From positions 2,356,001 through 2,420,000 of the forward strand of contig AP018697.1 in the NCBI GenBank assembly GCA_004001285.1: a stretch of DNA of 64,000 bases. The letters run 5' to 3'. Below the pieces are notes generated by a model. It was not told the origin of the DNA. It did not search any database and worked only from the letters and a program-made list of their open reading frames with translations. This document shows positions 33,895 through 43,819 of this stretch, piece by piece. A program made the position numbers and the translations under genes. The first letter of the stretch is position 1, and each line of letters starts with the position of its first letter. The DNA comes from Arthrobacter sp. MN05-02. GTDB taxonomy: Bacteria; Actinomycetota; Actinomycetes; Actinomycetales; Micrococcaceae.

Positions 33895-36800
33895 CTACTC
33901 CCCGGTCGTCCCCGAGACGCGCTCCTCGGCATCGAGCGCCCGCTGCAGGGCGTCCTGCAGGCGATCCTGCGCTTCGCCGTAGGCTGCGAAGTCGCCGGCG
34001 GCGAGAGCTTCGTTGCCGTCCTGGATCGCCGTGCTGGCGTCGTCGAGCGCCGTCCGGAGGTCCGCCGCGGGGGTCACCCGTGGCACCGTTGGGAGTTCCG
34101 CCCTCGGACGGGGTCGGTGCGGGAGTCGGCGTGGCACCCTCGTCCTCACCCTCCACCGGAGGCGCCGCGGGATCCTCCGGGGTCTCGCCCACGTTCTCCT
34201 GGTCGCCCGTCGTCGCTCCCGACTCCCCGCCGAACACCTGGTCCAGTGCCTCGGCGAGGGTCGGTGCGAAACCGACGTTGTCACCGAAGCTCACGAGGAC
34301 CCGCCGCAGGACCGGGAAGGACGAGCTGCCCGAGGACTGCACGTAGACCGGCTGGACGTAGGCGATCCCGCCGCCGATGGGCAGGGTCAGCAGGTTGCCG
34401 TTGATGACCTCAGACGCACCCTGGCGCAGCAGGTTGAGCTCCTGCGACACGGTGGTGTCCGAGTTGAAGAGGTTCTGCGCCTGGCCGGGGCCCACCACGG
34501 AGTCACGTCCCGAGCTGTCCAGCAGGGTCAGCCGGCCGTAGTTCTCGCTCTTGACGCCGTCCTCGCCCGTTCCTGCGTCACCGTTCACCGTTCGCCGCGA
34601 GGAAGCCGTAGAGCACGTTCCTCGGAGTCTGGCCGGCGGGCACGAAGGGGATGTACGGCGTGGTCAGCGAGAACGCGGCCTCCTCCTGGTTGGGCATCTG
34701 CAGCGTCAGGTAGAACGGCGGCTGGCGGTCGGTCGCCGCCGTCGCCGCCGCGCCGTCGGCGCTCTCCCCCGGATCGGCCGGCACGTTCCACGCCTCGCTG
34801 TTGTTGTAGAACTCGTCCGTCGAGGTGACGTGGTAGCGGGCGAGCAGCTCGCGCTGGACCTTGAAAAGGTCCTCGGGGGTAGCGGACGTGTGCCATCAGG
34901 TCCGCCGACATCTCGCTGAACGGCTGCAGGGAGGACGGGTAGACGTTCTGCCAGGACTTCAGGACCGGGTCCTGGTCGTCCCAGGCGTACAGGCTGACCG
35001 AGCCGTCATAGGCGTCGACCGTGGCCTTGACCGCGTTGCGGATGTAATTGACCTGTTCCGCGGGCAGTGCGGTGGCGAGGCCCTCCGCCGTCTGGGAATC
35101 CTGCGTCGCCGATTCCAGTTCCTGCTGCGTCGAGTAGGGGAAATTGGCGCTGGTGGTGTAGCCGTCGATGATCCACTTCACGCGACCGTCGACGATCGCC
35201 GGGTAGCTGTTGCCGTCGAGCGTCAGATACGGGGCGACCTTGCGGACACGCTCCACGGGATCGCGGTCGTAGAGGATCTGGGACTCGCTGTTGACCTGGT
35301 TGGACAGCAGGAGGTCGGTGGACTGGAACTTCAGCGCATACACGAGTCGGTTGAACGCGTTGCCCACGTTCGGCCCGCCCTCGCCACTGAACGTGGTGCG
35401 CGACTCGTCGTCCGAGTTCTCATTCTGCGGGCGGTCGATCTCCGCCGGCGCCTGACCCTCGGGTGCTCCCACGACGGAGTACTCGGGAGAGTCCTCACCG
35501 AAGTAGATGCGCGGCTCGTAGGTGGACTCGTCCCCGAGGACACCCGTGGAAGGGATGCCGGACTGCAGGAAGGACGGGCGCCCATCGGGCTGCACCGTCG
35601 AACCGGCGGCGGCGACCACGCCGTAACCGTGGGTGTAGAACACGTGCTCGTTGACCCAGCCCTCGGGGACACCGTTGGTGTCGAGCTCGCGGACCGCGAT
35701 GACGGTGTCCTGCACCTCACCGTCGATCTCGTAGCGGTCGACGTTGAGCGTCTCCGGGAACTGGTAGTACTGGCGGAACTGCTGCAGCTGGCTGAACGCA
35801 TCGGAGACGAGGTTCGGGTCGAGCAGTCGGATGTTCGCCGTCGTCTCGCCGTCGTCGCCCAGGGCTCCCGCCTGCGGGACGTCCTCGGGGTTGTAGTCCT
35901 CGACCTCGACCGCGTCCAGTCCGTACGCCTCGCGCGTCATCGCGATGTTCCGGTCGATGTACTCGCCCTCGAGGCTGAGCTCGGACGGGCGTACCTGGAA
36001 CCGCTGGACCACGGAGGGGTAGACCCCGCCCGCGAGGAGGGCCGTGATGATGAGCATCGCGGTGCCGATGAGCGGCAGGCGCCACCGACCGATGAAGGCG
36101 GAGGCGACGAACAGGACGGCCACGATGATGGCGGCGACGGCGAGGATGGCCTTGGTGGGGATGACCGCGTTCACGTCGGTGTAGAGCGCACCGGCCCACG
36201 TGCCCTGGTTCAGCAGCGTGTCGTAACGGTCCAGCCAGTAGTTGACGCCCTGGAGCACGAGGAAGAGCGCCGCGACGACGGCGATCTGGATCCGGGCGGC
36301 CTTCGTGGTGAAGAGGCCCTTCTCCTCGAGCCGGATGCCCCCGTACAGGTAGTGCGTGAGGACGGTCGCGATCGCGCTGATGATCACGACGCTGATCAGG
36401 AAACCCGTCACGAAGCTCAGGAACGGCAGCGTGAACATGTAGAACGCATAGTCCATCCCGAACTCCGGGTCGGACTTGCCGAACGGCTCCTGGTTGACGA
36501 AGAGGAGCACCTCCTGCCACTGGGAGGAGGCGGCCGTACCGGCGAACGCGCCGAGGACCACGGGGATGCCGAGCATCAGCAGGCGGCGGATCGGTTCGAG
36601 CTGCGCCTGGTAGCGGTTCAGGTTGTCCTGAATGGCGCTGTCGGGGGCGTAGATCGGCCGGCTCCGGAACGCGATGCGCAGGCTGAAGAAGACCGCGCCC
36701 GCCATGACGAGGAACGCGACGAGGAAGAGGACGATCCGCGACAGGTTCTCGGTGACGAACACCTCGAGGAACCCGAGCTGCTGGTACCAGAGGACGTCCG

Positions 36801-36945
36801 CGTAGACCTGGGACAGGTAGACGAAGGCGATGACGATCACCGCCACGACGATGATCGTCGGGATCAGCGGGCTGCGGCGCCGGCTTCTTGCTGCACTTGC
36901 TGGGCTCGGCCTACTGCCGAACGGACGGTCTGGTCCGGATGTCAC
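33895..36945 (-). CDS. UPF0182 (COG1615) multi-pass membrane protein (three frameshifts)
   Basis: A large membrane protein of about 1013 residues. The N-terminal third carries about seven membrane helices (for example [33 protein letters not shown] region, residues 25-340); the long remainder is extracytoplasmic, ending in an acidic Pro/Thr-rich spacer and a helical tail. Function is unknown; homologues sit next to the same PDZ protease in mycobacteria. Three breaks occur: one extra base in the G5 run 34875-34879 (HVRYP to EDLFKV), a 7-base tandem duplication at 34579-34592 (FLAAN to [10 protein letters not shown]), and one extra base in the G5 run 34069-34073 (ATGDP to AADLRTALD). GTG 36945 has GAGG five bases upstream. 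Confidence 0.88.
34579..34592. repeat. Tandem 7-mer duplication inside the UPF0182 gene
   Basis: CACCGTT occurs twice in tandem. Removing one copy restores the conserved reading frame. It is either a genuine duplication mutation or an assembly artefact. Confidence 0.9.
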
Positions 36946-37015
36946 ATCTACCTCATCGTTAGCTGCTGCGGGTCACGATGACCGTTCTTCCGCTACGCTC
37001 CCCCAGCCCGGACAC

Positions 37016-37063
37016 GGGCAGAAGACAGCGTGCAGTCACGCCCTTCGTGTTTTCATTCTGCCC
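37016..37063. repeat. Inverted repeat between ylbL and the UPF0182 gene
   Basis: GGGCAGAA (37016-37023) and TTCTGCCC (37056-37063) flank 32 bases that contain a smaller GCGTG/CACGC stem. It lies in the 213-bp gap between two leftward genes and may end ylbL transcription or regulate the UPF0182 gene. Confidence 0.35.
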
Positions 37064-37158
37064 TGTTCACGCTCGGCCCGACCAATTAGGTTCCCGTCCG
37101 CGGGCCGCCCGCCCGGGATCGTTCCTGAACTGTGTCCTCCCGACACGACGGGACGTCC

Positions 37159-38253
37159 TCAGCAGGAGGGCAACCCGGCCGGGTCCCCGCCCGCTCCCAG
37201 GGTCTCGACGGCATCCACGGCGTCCTCGAGCGTCTCGACCTTCACGACCGTCAAGCCGTCCGGGATGTTGCCGGTCACCTCGTCGCAGTTGCCTGCGGGC
37301 GCGAGGAAGAACTCGGCGCCGCCGGACCGTGCTCCCACGAGCTTCTGGGCTATGCCACCGATCGGTCCCACGGCTCCGGTCGAGTCGATCGTGCCTGTTC
37401 CCGCGAAGTGCTTCCCACCGGTGAGGTCCCCCTCGGTCAGGGTGTCGATGATGCCGAGTGCGAACATCGTCCCGGCGGAGGGACCTCCCACATTGTCGAG
37501 CTGGATCGTCACGTCGAAGGGGAAGTCGAAGGTCGATGCGAGGAGGATGCCCAGCTGGAAGTCGCCCTCCGGTGATTCCTTCGGCGTCACCGAGAGATCG
37601 AGCGGCGTACCGTCCCGGAGGATGGACAGGGCGGCAGGCGCCCCGCCAGCCTCGCGCAGGGCCGACCGCAGCGTCCCGATGTTCCCGATCGCCTCGCCGT
37701 CGATTCTCTGGAGGACATCCCCCTCGCGGAGAAGTCCCTCCGACGCGGAGCCGCTGGCGAGTCCGGCGACCGACAGCTCCTCCGTGAAGTCGATGCCCTC
37801 GTGGGACAGCGCGGCGGCGATGGCGGATTCCTGGGAGGAGGTCATGGCGACCGCGTTCTGCTCCTCCACCTGGGAGGACGTGGTCCCCTCGGGGTACACG
37901 AGCTGTTCGGGCACCACGGTCTCGTGGGGATCGGCCCAGGCCCGGAAGGTCTGGAGGACGTTCACCGGTCCGTTCGGCCCTCCACTGACGAACACGGTGG
38001 TGAGGTCGAGCTCGCCCTCGGGCGGGTAGCTCTCGGTGCCCTCCACCTGGATGAGCGGCTGCCCGTCGACCTCGCCGATCGTATTGAAGGTCGGCCCGGG
38101 CGACTCGATGACATAGGGCGAGGGCAGCAGGACCGCGGCCGTGCACAGGACGACGGCCAGTCCCCCTGAGACCGCCATCGCACGGAAACGGGGTTCCCTC
38201 GGCCGCGCAGGCTCCTCGCGGCTGAACGTCTCGACGTGGACAGGCTGCGTCAC
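37159..38253 (-). CDS. PDZ-domain Lon-type serine protease, YlbL family
   Basis: A 364-residue protein. A basic N-terminus and one membrane segment (MAVSGGLAVVLCTAAVLL, residues 26-44) lead to an extracytoplasmic region with a PDZ domain (about 150-235, GLLREGDVLQRIDGEAI). A Lon-type S16 domain follows with the catalytic serine in GGPSAGTMF and the lysine in GGIAQKLVGA. YlbL-type proteases act at the outer face of the membrane; the substrate is unknown. The GTG at 38253 is selected because it opens the conserved reading frame just ahead of the membrane segment. It precedes the UPF0182 gene as in mycobacteria. Confidence 0.88.
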   Translation of the reverse strand: MTQPVHVETFSREEPARPREPRFRAMAVSGGLAVVLCTAAVLLPSPYVIESPGPTFNTIGEVDGQPLIQVEGTESYPPEGELDLTTVFVSGGPNGPVNVLQTFRAWADPHETVVPEQLVYPEGTTSSQVEEQNAVAMTSSQESAIAAALSHEGIDFTEELSVAGLASGSASEGLLREGDVLQRIDGEAIGNIGTLRSALREAGGAPAALSILRDGTPLDLSVTPKESPEGDFQLGILLASTFDFPFDVTIQLDNVGGPSAGTMFALGIIDTLTEGDLTGGKHFAGTGTIDSTGAVGPIGGIAQKLVGARSGGAEFFLAPAGNCDEVTGNIPDGLTVVKVETLEDAVDAVETLGAGGDPAGLPSC

Positions 38254-38561
38254 GGTGCTTCTCTCTGTAGGGCGCGTTGCGCGGGCAGCGCGGTGAGGCG
38301 ATCCGCACGACACCGGCACCCCTAGAGTAGACGTTCCCGCCGACACGGTCCCTGGACGATTCCTGCACGTCCGCCGCGTGTCCGCCGCGTTCCCGCCCAT
38401 TCCCGGAGCCGCTCGCCGCTGCAGCTTTGCCCTCAGCGAACGGCGCACGGCGCGAGGGACACCGGCAGGGCACGGCCGGTAGCGTGTCTTCCACAACCGG
38501 CAGGAGTGGCGTTGCCCTCCTGCCCGGACCCGCCAAGCTACTCCCAGGACCGGTGGTATCA
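38254..38561. promoter_or_regulatory. 308-bp divergent intergenic region
   Basis: No gene was seen. The region separates ylbL (leftward) from the zinc metalloprotease (rightward) and should hold both promoters. Weak -10-like hexamers such as TAGAGT at 38323-38328 are present, but no confident -35/-10 pair is visible. Confidence 0.35.
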
Positions 38562-40025
38562 GTGACCAACCCATCCAACCCCTCGAACGGCGACGACGAC
38601 ACGCCCCAGGACCCGCTGTCCGAGATGCTGGCGAAGATGTTCGGAGGCGGGGGCGGCGGCATCGATCCCCAGGAGATCGCGAAGGCCGCAGGGTTACCCT
38701 CCGATCCGGCGGCGATGGCCATGATCATGCAGCAGGTCCAGGCCATGTTCTCCACAACGAGCGACGGGCCGGTCAACTGGCAGATGGCGCACGAACAGGC
38801 GCGCCGCGTCGCCGCGGCCGACAACGATCCCTCGGTCACCGCGCTCCAGCGACGGAGTGTCGACGAGGCGCTGAAGCTCGCGGAACTGTGGCTCGACCCG
38901 GTGACGGATTTGCCGAGCACCGGTCAGCTCGGTCGTGCCTGGTCCCGCGCGGAGTGGGTCGAGGCCACGATGGCCACCTGGCGCCGCCTCACGGAGCCGG
39001 TCGCGACGAGCATCGCCAAGGCCCTGTCCGACGTCATCTCCGAGCAGCTCCCAGACGAGATGAAGTCGATGATGGGCATGATGGGCGGCCCGGCCTCCAT
39101 GCTGCAGAACGTCGGCGGTGCGATGTTCGGCATGCAGCTCGGACAGGCGGTCGGCGCCCTGTCCAAGGACGTCGTCGGATCGACGGACATCGGTGTTCCG
39201 CTCGCCGAGGGGCGCATGGCCCTGCTGCCCGCGAACGTCGCGGCGTTCGGTGAGGGCCTCGACATCCCCGAGCAGGAGGTGCAGCTCTTCCTCGCGGTCC
39301 GCGAGGCCGCCCACGTGCGCCTCTTCACGCACAGCCCCTGGCTCACGGGGCACCTCCTCGGCAGCATCGAGCGCTACGCCCGTGGTATCCACATCGACAT
39401 GGGGAAGATCGAGGAAGCCGCCAGGGACATCGACCCGACCAATCCGGAGAGCCTTCAGGGTGCCCTCTCCCAGGGTGTCTTCATGCCCCAACGGACGCCC
39501 GAACAGGACACCGCCCTCATCCGCCTCGAGACGACCCTGGCCCTCGTCGAGGGCTGGGTCGACGAGATGACCGCAGCCGCAGCCGCCAATCTCCCCTCCG
39601 CCGGTGCGCTGCGCGAGATGCTGCGCCGCCGCCGGGCGACCGGCGGACCGGCCGAGCACGCGTTCGCATCGCTCGTCGGCCTCGAGCTGAGGCCGCGCAG
39701 GCTGCGCGACGCCGCAGCCCTCTGGTCGCACCTGACCGAGGAGCGCGGTATCGACGGGCGCGACGCTCTCTGGCAGCACCCCGACCTGCTGCCCACGGCC
39801 GAGGACCTCGACGACCCGGCGGGATTCGCCGGGCGTCGGAAGCTCATCGAGTCCTCCGACGCCGATGTGGACGCCGCCCTGGAACGTCTGCTGGCGGGCG
39901 GGTTCGAGCAGCAGGGCGAGGACTCCGGCGAGGACTCCGGCGAAACTCCCGGGGCCTCGGATCCGGACCGTGAGAACGGGACCGGCGAGAACGGATCGGC
40001 GACGGACGGCGACGCACCGCGCTGA
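38562..40025 (+). CDS. Zinc-dependent metalloprotease (DUF2342/zinicin-like)
   Basis: A 487-residue protein of the actinobacterial family labelled zinc-dependent metalloprotease or F420-biosynthesis-associated protein. After an acidic N-terminus with a glycine run lies a helical domain with PASMLQNVGGAMFGMQLGQAVG. The putative zinc site is the EAAHVRLF motif with its downstream helix, a relaxed HExxH-like arrangement rather than the canonical one. The acidic, Glu/Gly/Asp-rich C-terminus (about 45 residues) is low complexity. GTG 38562 is the likely start; GTG 38553 is an alternative. Protease activity has not been shown by anything in the sequence itself. Confidence 0.82.
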   Translation: MTNPSNPSNGDDDTPQDPLSEMLAKMFGGGGGGIDPQEIAKAAGLPSDPAAMAMIMQQVQAMFSTTSDGPVNWQMAHEQARRVAAADNDPSVTALQRRSVDEALKLAELWLDPVTDLPSTGQLGRAWSRAEWVEATMATWRRLTEPVATSIAKALSDVISEQLPDEMKSMMGMMGGPASMLQNVGGAMFGMQLGQAVGALSKDVVGSTDIGVPLAEGRMALLPANVAAFGEGLDIPEQEVQLFLAVREAAHVRLFTHSPWLTGHLLGSIERYARGIHIDMGKIEEAARDIDPTNPESLQGALSQGVFMPQRTPEQDTALIRLETTLALVEGWVDEMTAAAAANLPSAGALREMLRRRRATGGPAEHAFASLVGLELRPRRLRDAAALWSHLTEERGIDGRDALWQHPDLLPTAEDLDDPAGFAGRRKLIESSDADVDAALERLLAGGFEQQGEDSGEDSGETPGASDPDRENGTGENGSATDGDAPR

Positions 40026-40046
40026 GCGCGGCTGCGCTTCCGTCGG

Positions 40047-40619
40047 CTAGAAGGCATCCTGCCCGGTCGGAGGAAGTCCGCGCTGGGCTGCGAAGGCGGC
40101 CCCGGCCAGGAACGCCTTCGCCGTCTCGGTGCGTGGATAGCTCGTGAGCAGCTCCCAGAACGCGGCATTGTGCGAGGGTTCGACGAGGTGCGCCATCTCG
40201 TGGAGGATGACGTAGTCGACGACCCAGTCGGGCATGCCCTGCAGCTTGTGCGACAGGCGGATGGAGCGGTGCGCGGGGGTGGCGGACGCCCAGCGGGAAT
40301 TCTGGTTGGTCACCCAGCCGATCCTCGCCGGCGCTCCCCTGCCGCCGAGGTATTGCGCGGCGAGGCGCCTCGCCCGCCGGAGCAGCGCCGTCGGATCGTC
40401 CTCGAGGGCGGGGGCCGCGAGGTACTTGGCCGACATCCGCTCGACCATCCGTTCGACCCAGTGGCGTTCCTGGCTCGCCGAGAAGTGGCCCGGGATGGAC
40501 ACGCGGATCACCCCGTCGCGGATATCGGCACTGACGGTGCGCTTCCGGCGGGCGGATCGCCGCACCTCGACCGGCAACCGCGGCCCGTCCGGGTGTCCCG
40601 GGGTGTCAGGCGTTGCCAC
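40047..40619 (-). CDS. YgjP-like M48-family metallopeptidase
   Basis: A 190-residue protein of the YgjP/DUF45 (SprT-like) group. The zinc motif HEMAH occurs in VILHEMAHLVEPSHNAAFWELL, with the third ligand histidine in the same stretch; WASATPAHRSIRLSHKL precedes it. Such proteins are small cytoplasmic zinc peptidases often found near DNA-repair genes. The GTG start at 40619 lies inside the end of uvrD2, giving a 14-base overlap and implying translational coupling in the nudC-uvrD2 operon. It converges with the zinc-metalloprotease gene. Confidence 0.85.
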   Translation of the reverse strand: MATPDTPGHPDGPRLPVEVRRSARRKRTVSADIRDGVIRVSIPGHFSASQERHWVERMVERMSAKYLAAPALEDDPTALLRRARRLAAQYLGGRGAPARIGWVTNQNSRWASATPAHRSIRLSHKLQGMPDWVVDYVILHEMAHLVEPSHNAAFWELLTSYPRTETAKAFLAGAAFAAQRGLPPTGQDAF

Positions 40620-42714
40620 TGATGATCTCGAGGACGGCTTCGCCGTACCGCTCGAGCATGGCCGAGCCGACACCGGCCAGCTCCCCGAGTTCGTCGAGGG
40701 TCTCCGGCCGGGCCTCGGCGATGGCGACGAGGGTCGCGTCCGTGAAGACGACGAAGGCGGGCACATCCTTGTCCCGGGCCTCCCCGAGCCGCCATGCGCG
40801 CAGCGCTTCGAAGGTCTGTTCCTCGTAGGTGGCCGGGCAGTCGTTGCAGCGTCCCATCTTCCGCTCCGAGCCCGTGAGGAGCGGCCGCTTGCACACCCGG
40901 CACACGGCGGGTCCGGCCGTCTTGCGGGTGGCCTTCGCCCGCGGCTGCCGGAAGGATGCCTGTCCTGTGCCGGCCGGACGCAGCGCATCGAGGAACCGCG
41001 AGGGCTTCCTGCTGGCGCGGCCGCCCGGGGAGCGTGATGTGGACCAGGACATCGAGAGGTGGATGCGCGCGCGGGTGATCCCCACGTACAGCAGCCGGCG
41101 CTCCTCGTCGACGGCCTCCTGCGTGTCGGCGAACGAGATGGGCATGAGTCCCTCGCTCAGCCCGACGAGGAAGACGGCGTCCCACTCCAGCCCCTTCGCG
41201 GAGTGCAGCGACGCCAGGGTGACGCCCTGCACCGTCGGGGCATGCTGGGCCGCTGCCCTCTCCTCGAGCTCGGCGACGAACATCTGCAGGGTGAACGCCT
41301 CCGGCCCCCGCACGCGGTTGAGCTCGTCGGCCAGTCCCACCAGGGCGGCCAGCGACTCCCACTTCTCCCGCACCGCACCCGCGTTCTGGGGTGCCACGGA
41401 CGTGTAGCCGAGCGAGGCAAGGACGTCCCGTACCTGCTGGGGGACGTCGTCGTCGCCCTGGGTACGTGCTGCGGCGCGCAACTGGAGGAGGGCGTCCCGG
41501 ACCTCGCGGCGCTGGAAGAACCTCTCGCCACCGCGCAGCTGGTACCCGATGCCCGCACTCGCCAGTGCCTGCTCGTACGCCTCCGACTGCCCGTTCGTGC
41601 GGTAGAGGATGGCGATCTCGCTCGCCTTCACGCCCTGGTCGAGCAGCACACCGATGCGTCGCGCACACTCGGCCGCCTCGGCCTCGTCGTCACTGCACTC
41701 GGTGAAGACGGGCTCCGGTCCCTGCGGCCGCTGGGCGACCAGCTCGAGCGGAGCGGACCAGGTGGTGCCGGTCGCGCGGCGGTCCACCTCACTGCTCCGC
41801 GCGGCCAGCAGGGTGTTCGCCGCCCGCACCACCTGGGGTGTGGACCTGTAGTCACGGACCAGCCTGACCACCTGCGCACCCTCGTAGCGCTTGGTGAAAT
41901 CGAGCAGGTGGCGCGACGTCGCCCCCGTGAACGAGTAGATGGTCTGGCTGGCGTCACCGACGACGCACAGCTCGCGCCGTTCCCCGAGCCACAGGTCCAG
42001 CATGCGCTGCTGCAGCGGGGAGACGTCCTGGTACTCGTCGACCACGAAGTGGCGGTACTGGGCCCGCACGGTGGCAGCGACCTTCTCGTCCTCCTCGAGG
42101 ATCGCGACGGTCGTCAGCAGGACGTCCTCGAAGTCGATCAGGTTCCGGTCGATCTTCAGGTCCTCGTACGCCGAGAAGATCCGTGACACCGTGGTCAGGT
42201 CCATCCCCGCCGGCTCCGCCCGACCCGCTGCCGCCGCTGCGTAGGCATCCGGGGTCAGCATCGAGACCTTGGCCCATTCGATCTCTGCCGCCACGTCCCG
42301 GATCGCAGCGCGGTCCGTGGACAGGCGTAACCGCCGCGCCGATTCCGCGATCAGCTGCGCCTTGTGGTCGACCAGGGCGGGCAGCGGCCCGCCGACGGCC
42401 TGCGGCCAGAAATACTGCAACTGGCGGAGGGCTGCGGCATGGAAGGTACGCGCCTGCACCCCGCCCGCGCCGAGGTCCCGGAGCCGCGAGCGCATCTCCG
42501 CCGCGGCACGCGCCGTGAAGGTCACCGCGAGCACCTGCTGGGGCTTGTAGACGCCGGTGTGCACGCCGTAGGCGATCCTATGGGTGATGGCCCGCGTCTT
42601 TCCCGTACCGGCCCCGGCCAGAACGCAGAGTGGACCGGAGAGGGAACTGGCCACCATGCGCTGTTCGTCGTCGAGCCCCTCGAGGATGCTCTCCTCGAGC
42701 AATAACCCAGACAC
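40606..42714 (-). CDS. uvrD2: ATP-dependent DNA helicase UvrD2
   Basis: A 702-residue SF1A helicase, close in length to mycobacterial UvrD2. Walker A is AGAGTGKTRA, motif II is VDEYQDVSP, and motif III is GDASQTIYSF. Motif V/VI elements SLHSAKGLEWDAVFLVG and LLYVGITRARIHL are intact. After the motor a CxxC pair (CRVC) and CNDC form a tetracysteine zinc motif, followed by a C-terminal HRDC-like domain (AIAEARPETLDELGELAGVG). This layout defines UvrD2. GTG 42714 overlaps the nudC stop by one base. Confidence 0.93.
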   Translation of the reverse strand: MSGLLLEESILEGLDDEQRMVASSLSGPLCVLAGAGTGKTRAITHRIAYGVHTGVYKPQQVLAVTFTARAAAEMRSRLRDLGAGGVQARTFHAAALRQLQYFWPQAVGGPLPALVDHKAQLIAESARRLRLSTDRAAIRDVAAEIEWAKVSMLTPDAYAAAAAGRAEPAGMDLTTVSRIFSAYEDLKIDRNLIDFEDVLLTTVAILEEDEKVAATVRAQYRHFVVDEYQDVSPLQQRMLDLWLGERRELCVVGDASQTIYSFTGATSRHLLDFTKRYEGAQVVRLVRDYRSTPQVVRAANTLLAARSSEVDRRATGTTWSAPLELVAQRPQGPEPVFTECSDDEAEAAECARRIGVLLDQGVKASEIAILYRTNGQSEAYEQALASAGIGYQLRGGERFFQRREVRDALLQLRAAARTQGDDDVPQQVRDVLASLGYTSVAPQNAGAVREKWESLAALVGLADELNRVRGPEAFTLQMFVAELEERAAAQHAPTVQGVTLASLHSAKGLEWDAVFLVGLSEGLMPISFADTQEAVDEERRLLYVGITRARIHLSMSWSTSRSPGGRASRKPSRFLDALRPAGTGQASFRQPRAKATRKTAGPAVCRVCKRPLLTGSERKMGRCNDCPATYEEQTFEALRAWRLGEARDKDVPAFVVFTDATLVAIAEARPETLDELGELAGVGSAMLERYGEAVLEIISGNA

Positions 42715-43670
42715 TAGGGACGCGCCTCCGACGGCTCCTCGTCGAGCGGGCCGCCGTACCAGCGTTCGATCAGCGCGCGGGCGATCGAGATGCCACCCGC
42801 GACCGCGATCGTGCCGTCGCGCACCTCGGCGAACAGCTCCTCGCGCGTGAACCACCGCACGGACCGCAGCTCCGCCCGGTCGGGCACGGCGTCGGTCGTG
42901 ACGGCCCGCGCCGTGAAACCGAGCATCAGGGAGGCGGGGAAGGGCCAGGGCTGCGATCCGAGGTACTGCGGGGCCTCGACCTCGATGCCGGACTCCTCGC
43001 CGACCTCGCGAATCACCGCGGCCTCGAGCGACTCGCCGGGCTCCACGAATCCTGCGAGGGTCGAGTAGCGGTCCTCCGGCCAGGCGACGGCGGATCCGAG
43101 TAGCAGGCGGTCGTCGTCGTCGACCACGGACACGATGATCGCGGCGTCGGTCCGAGGGTAGTGCTCGGAGTCGTCCGCGGGGCACTGGCGCACCCAGCCG
43201 CCGGCGCGCACCTCGGTCGGCGTGCCGCACCGCGGGCAATGCGTGTGGGTCGCATGCCAGTTCGCGATGGCGGCCGCCTCGACGAACAGGCCGGCATCAC
43301 GGGCATCGAGGGACGCGGCGATGTCCCGCAGGCCGAGCCACTGCTCGAGGGGCGCCAGGGCGGTGTCCTCCTCGGCAAGCACCGCGAGGACCACGCTGCG
43401 TCCCGCATCCGGGGCGCCCTCGTTGATGCGCCCCAGGTAGACGAGCAGGTCGGGACGCTCCACCTGTGCGGGCGCGACCAGCCGGAGTGTGCTTCCCTGC
43501 ACCGGCGCCTTCCCTCGGACGAGGGCGAGCACCCTCGTTCCCGGCGAGGCCCACAGGGTGTCGAGGAGGTTCTCGGACGTCCTCGAGTCGCCGTCGCGGT
43601 CCGCATCGGCCCGCGAGAGGGGCAGCGATCCGAGGGGTGGCAGCACGAGTGTCCGGAGGGGATCGATCAT
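42714..43670 (-). CDS. nudC: NAD+/NADH diphosphatase NudC
   Basis: A 318-residue Nudix hydrolase. The central zinc ribbon has HCPRCG and a downstream cysteine, then the NudC-type SEHYPRTDAAIIV. The Nudix box GFVEPGESLEAAVIREVGEE is complete, and the NudC signature SQPWPFPASLMLGF follows. It hydrolyses NAD(H) to NMN and AMP and can remove NAD caps from RNA. ATG 43670 is chosen over an upstream in-frame codon at 43706 because it matches the family start. It is first in the nudC-uvrD2-YgjP operon. Confidence 0.93.
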   Translation of the reverse strand: MIDPLRTLVLPPLGSLPLSRADADRDGDSRTSENLLDTLWASPGTRVLALVRGKAPVQGSTLRLVAPAQVERPDLLVYLGRINEGAPDAGRSVVLAVLAEEDTALAPLEQWLGLRDIAASLDARDAGLFVEAAAIANWHATHTHCPRCGTPTEVRAGGWVRQCPADDSEHYPRTDAAIIVSVVDDDDRLLLGSAVAWPEDRYSTLAGFVEPGESLEAAVIREVGEESGIEVEAPQYLGSQPWPFPASLMLGFTARAVTTDAVPDRAELRSVRWFTREELFAEVRDGTIAVAGGISIARALIERWYGGPLDEEPSEARP

Positions 43671-43819
43671 GCTTCTACGGTACGTTCTCACTCTCCCAAA
43701 ACACATTCTGCGGGTTGGGGGGTGGAGGAGTAGTGCGAGCGCGAAGACGAGTGGTGCATCTGACGACTCGCCGCGCCGGAACGGCTCCGGCTGCCCCGGG
43801 ACGCCCTACGGTGGAGGAT

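Noticed and set aside
10645..34879. Programmed ribosomal frameshifting as an explanation of the broken genes
   Set aside because: The breaks are in unrelated genes, lack slippery heptamers with downstream stimulators, and nearly all are single small insertions next to simple repeats.
34861..36981. A 706-codon plus-strand frame opposite the UPF0182 gene
   Set aside because: The translation is repetitive Asp/Arg/Val-rich with no recognisable domain, and the opposite strand encodes a conserved membrane protein.
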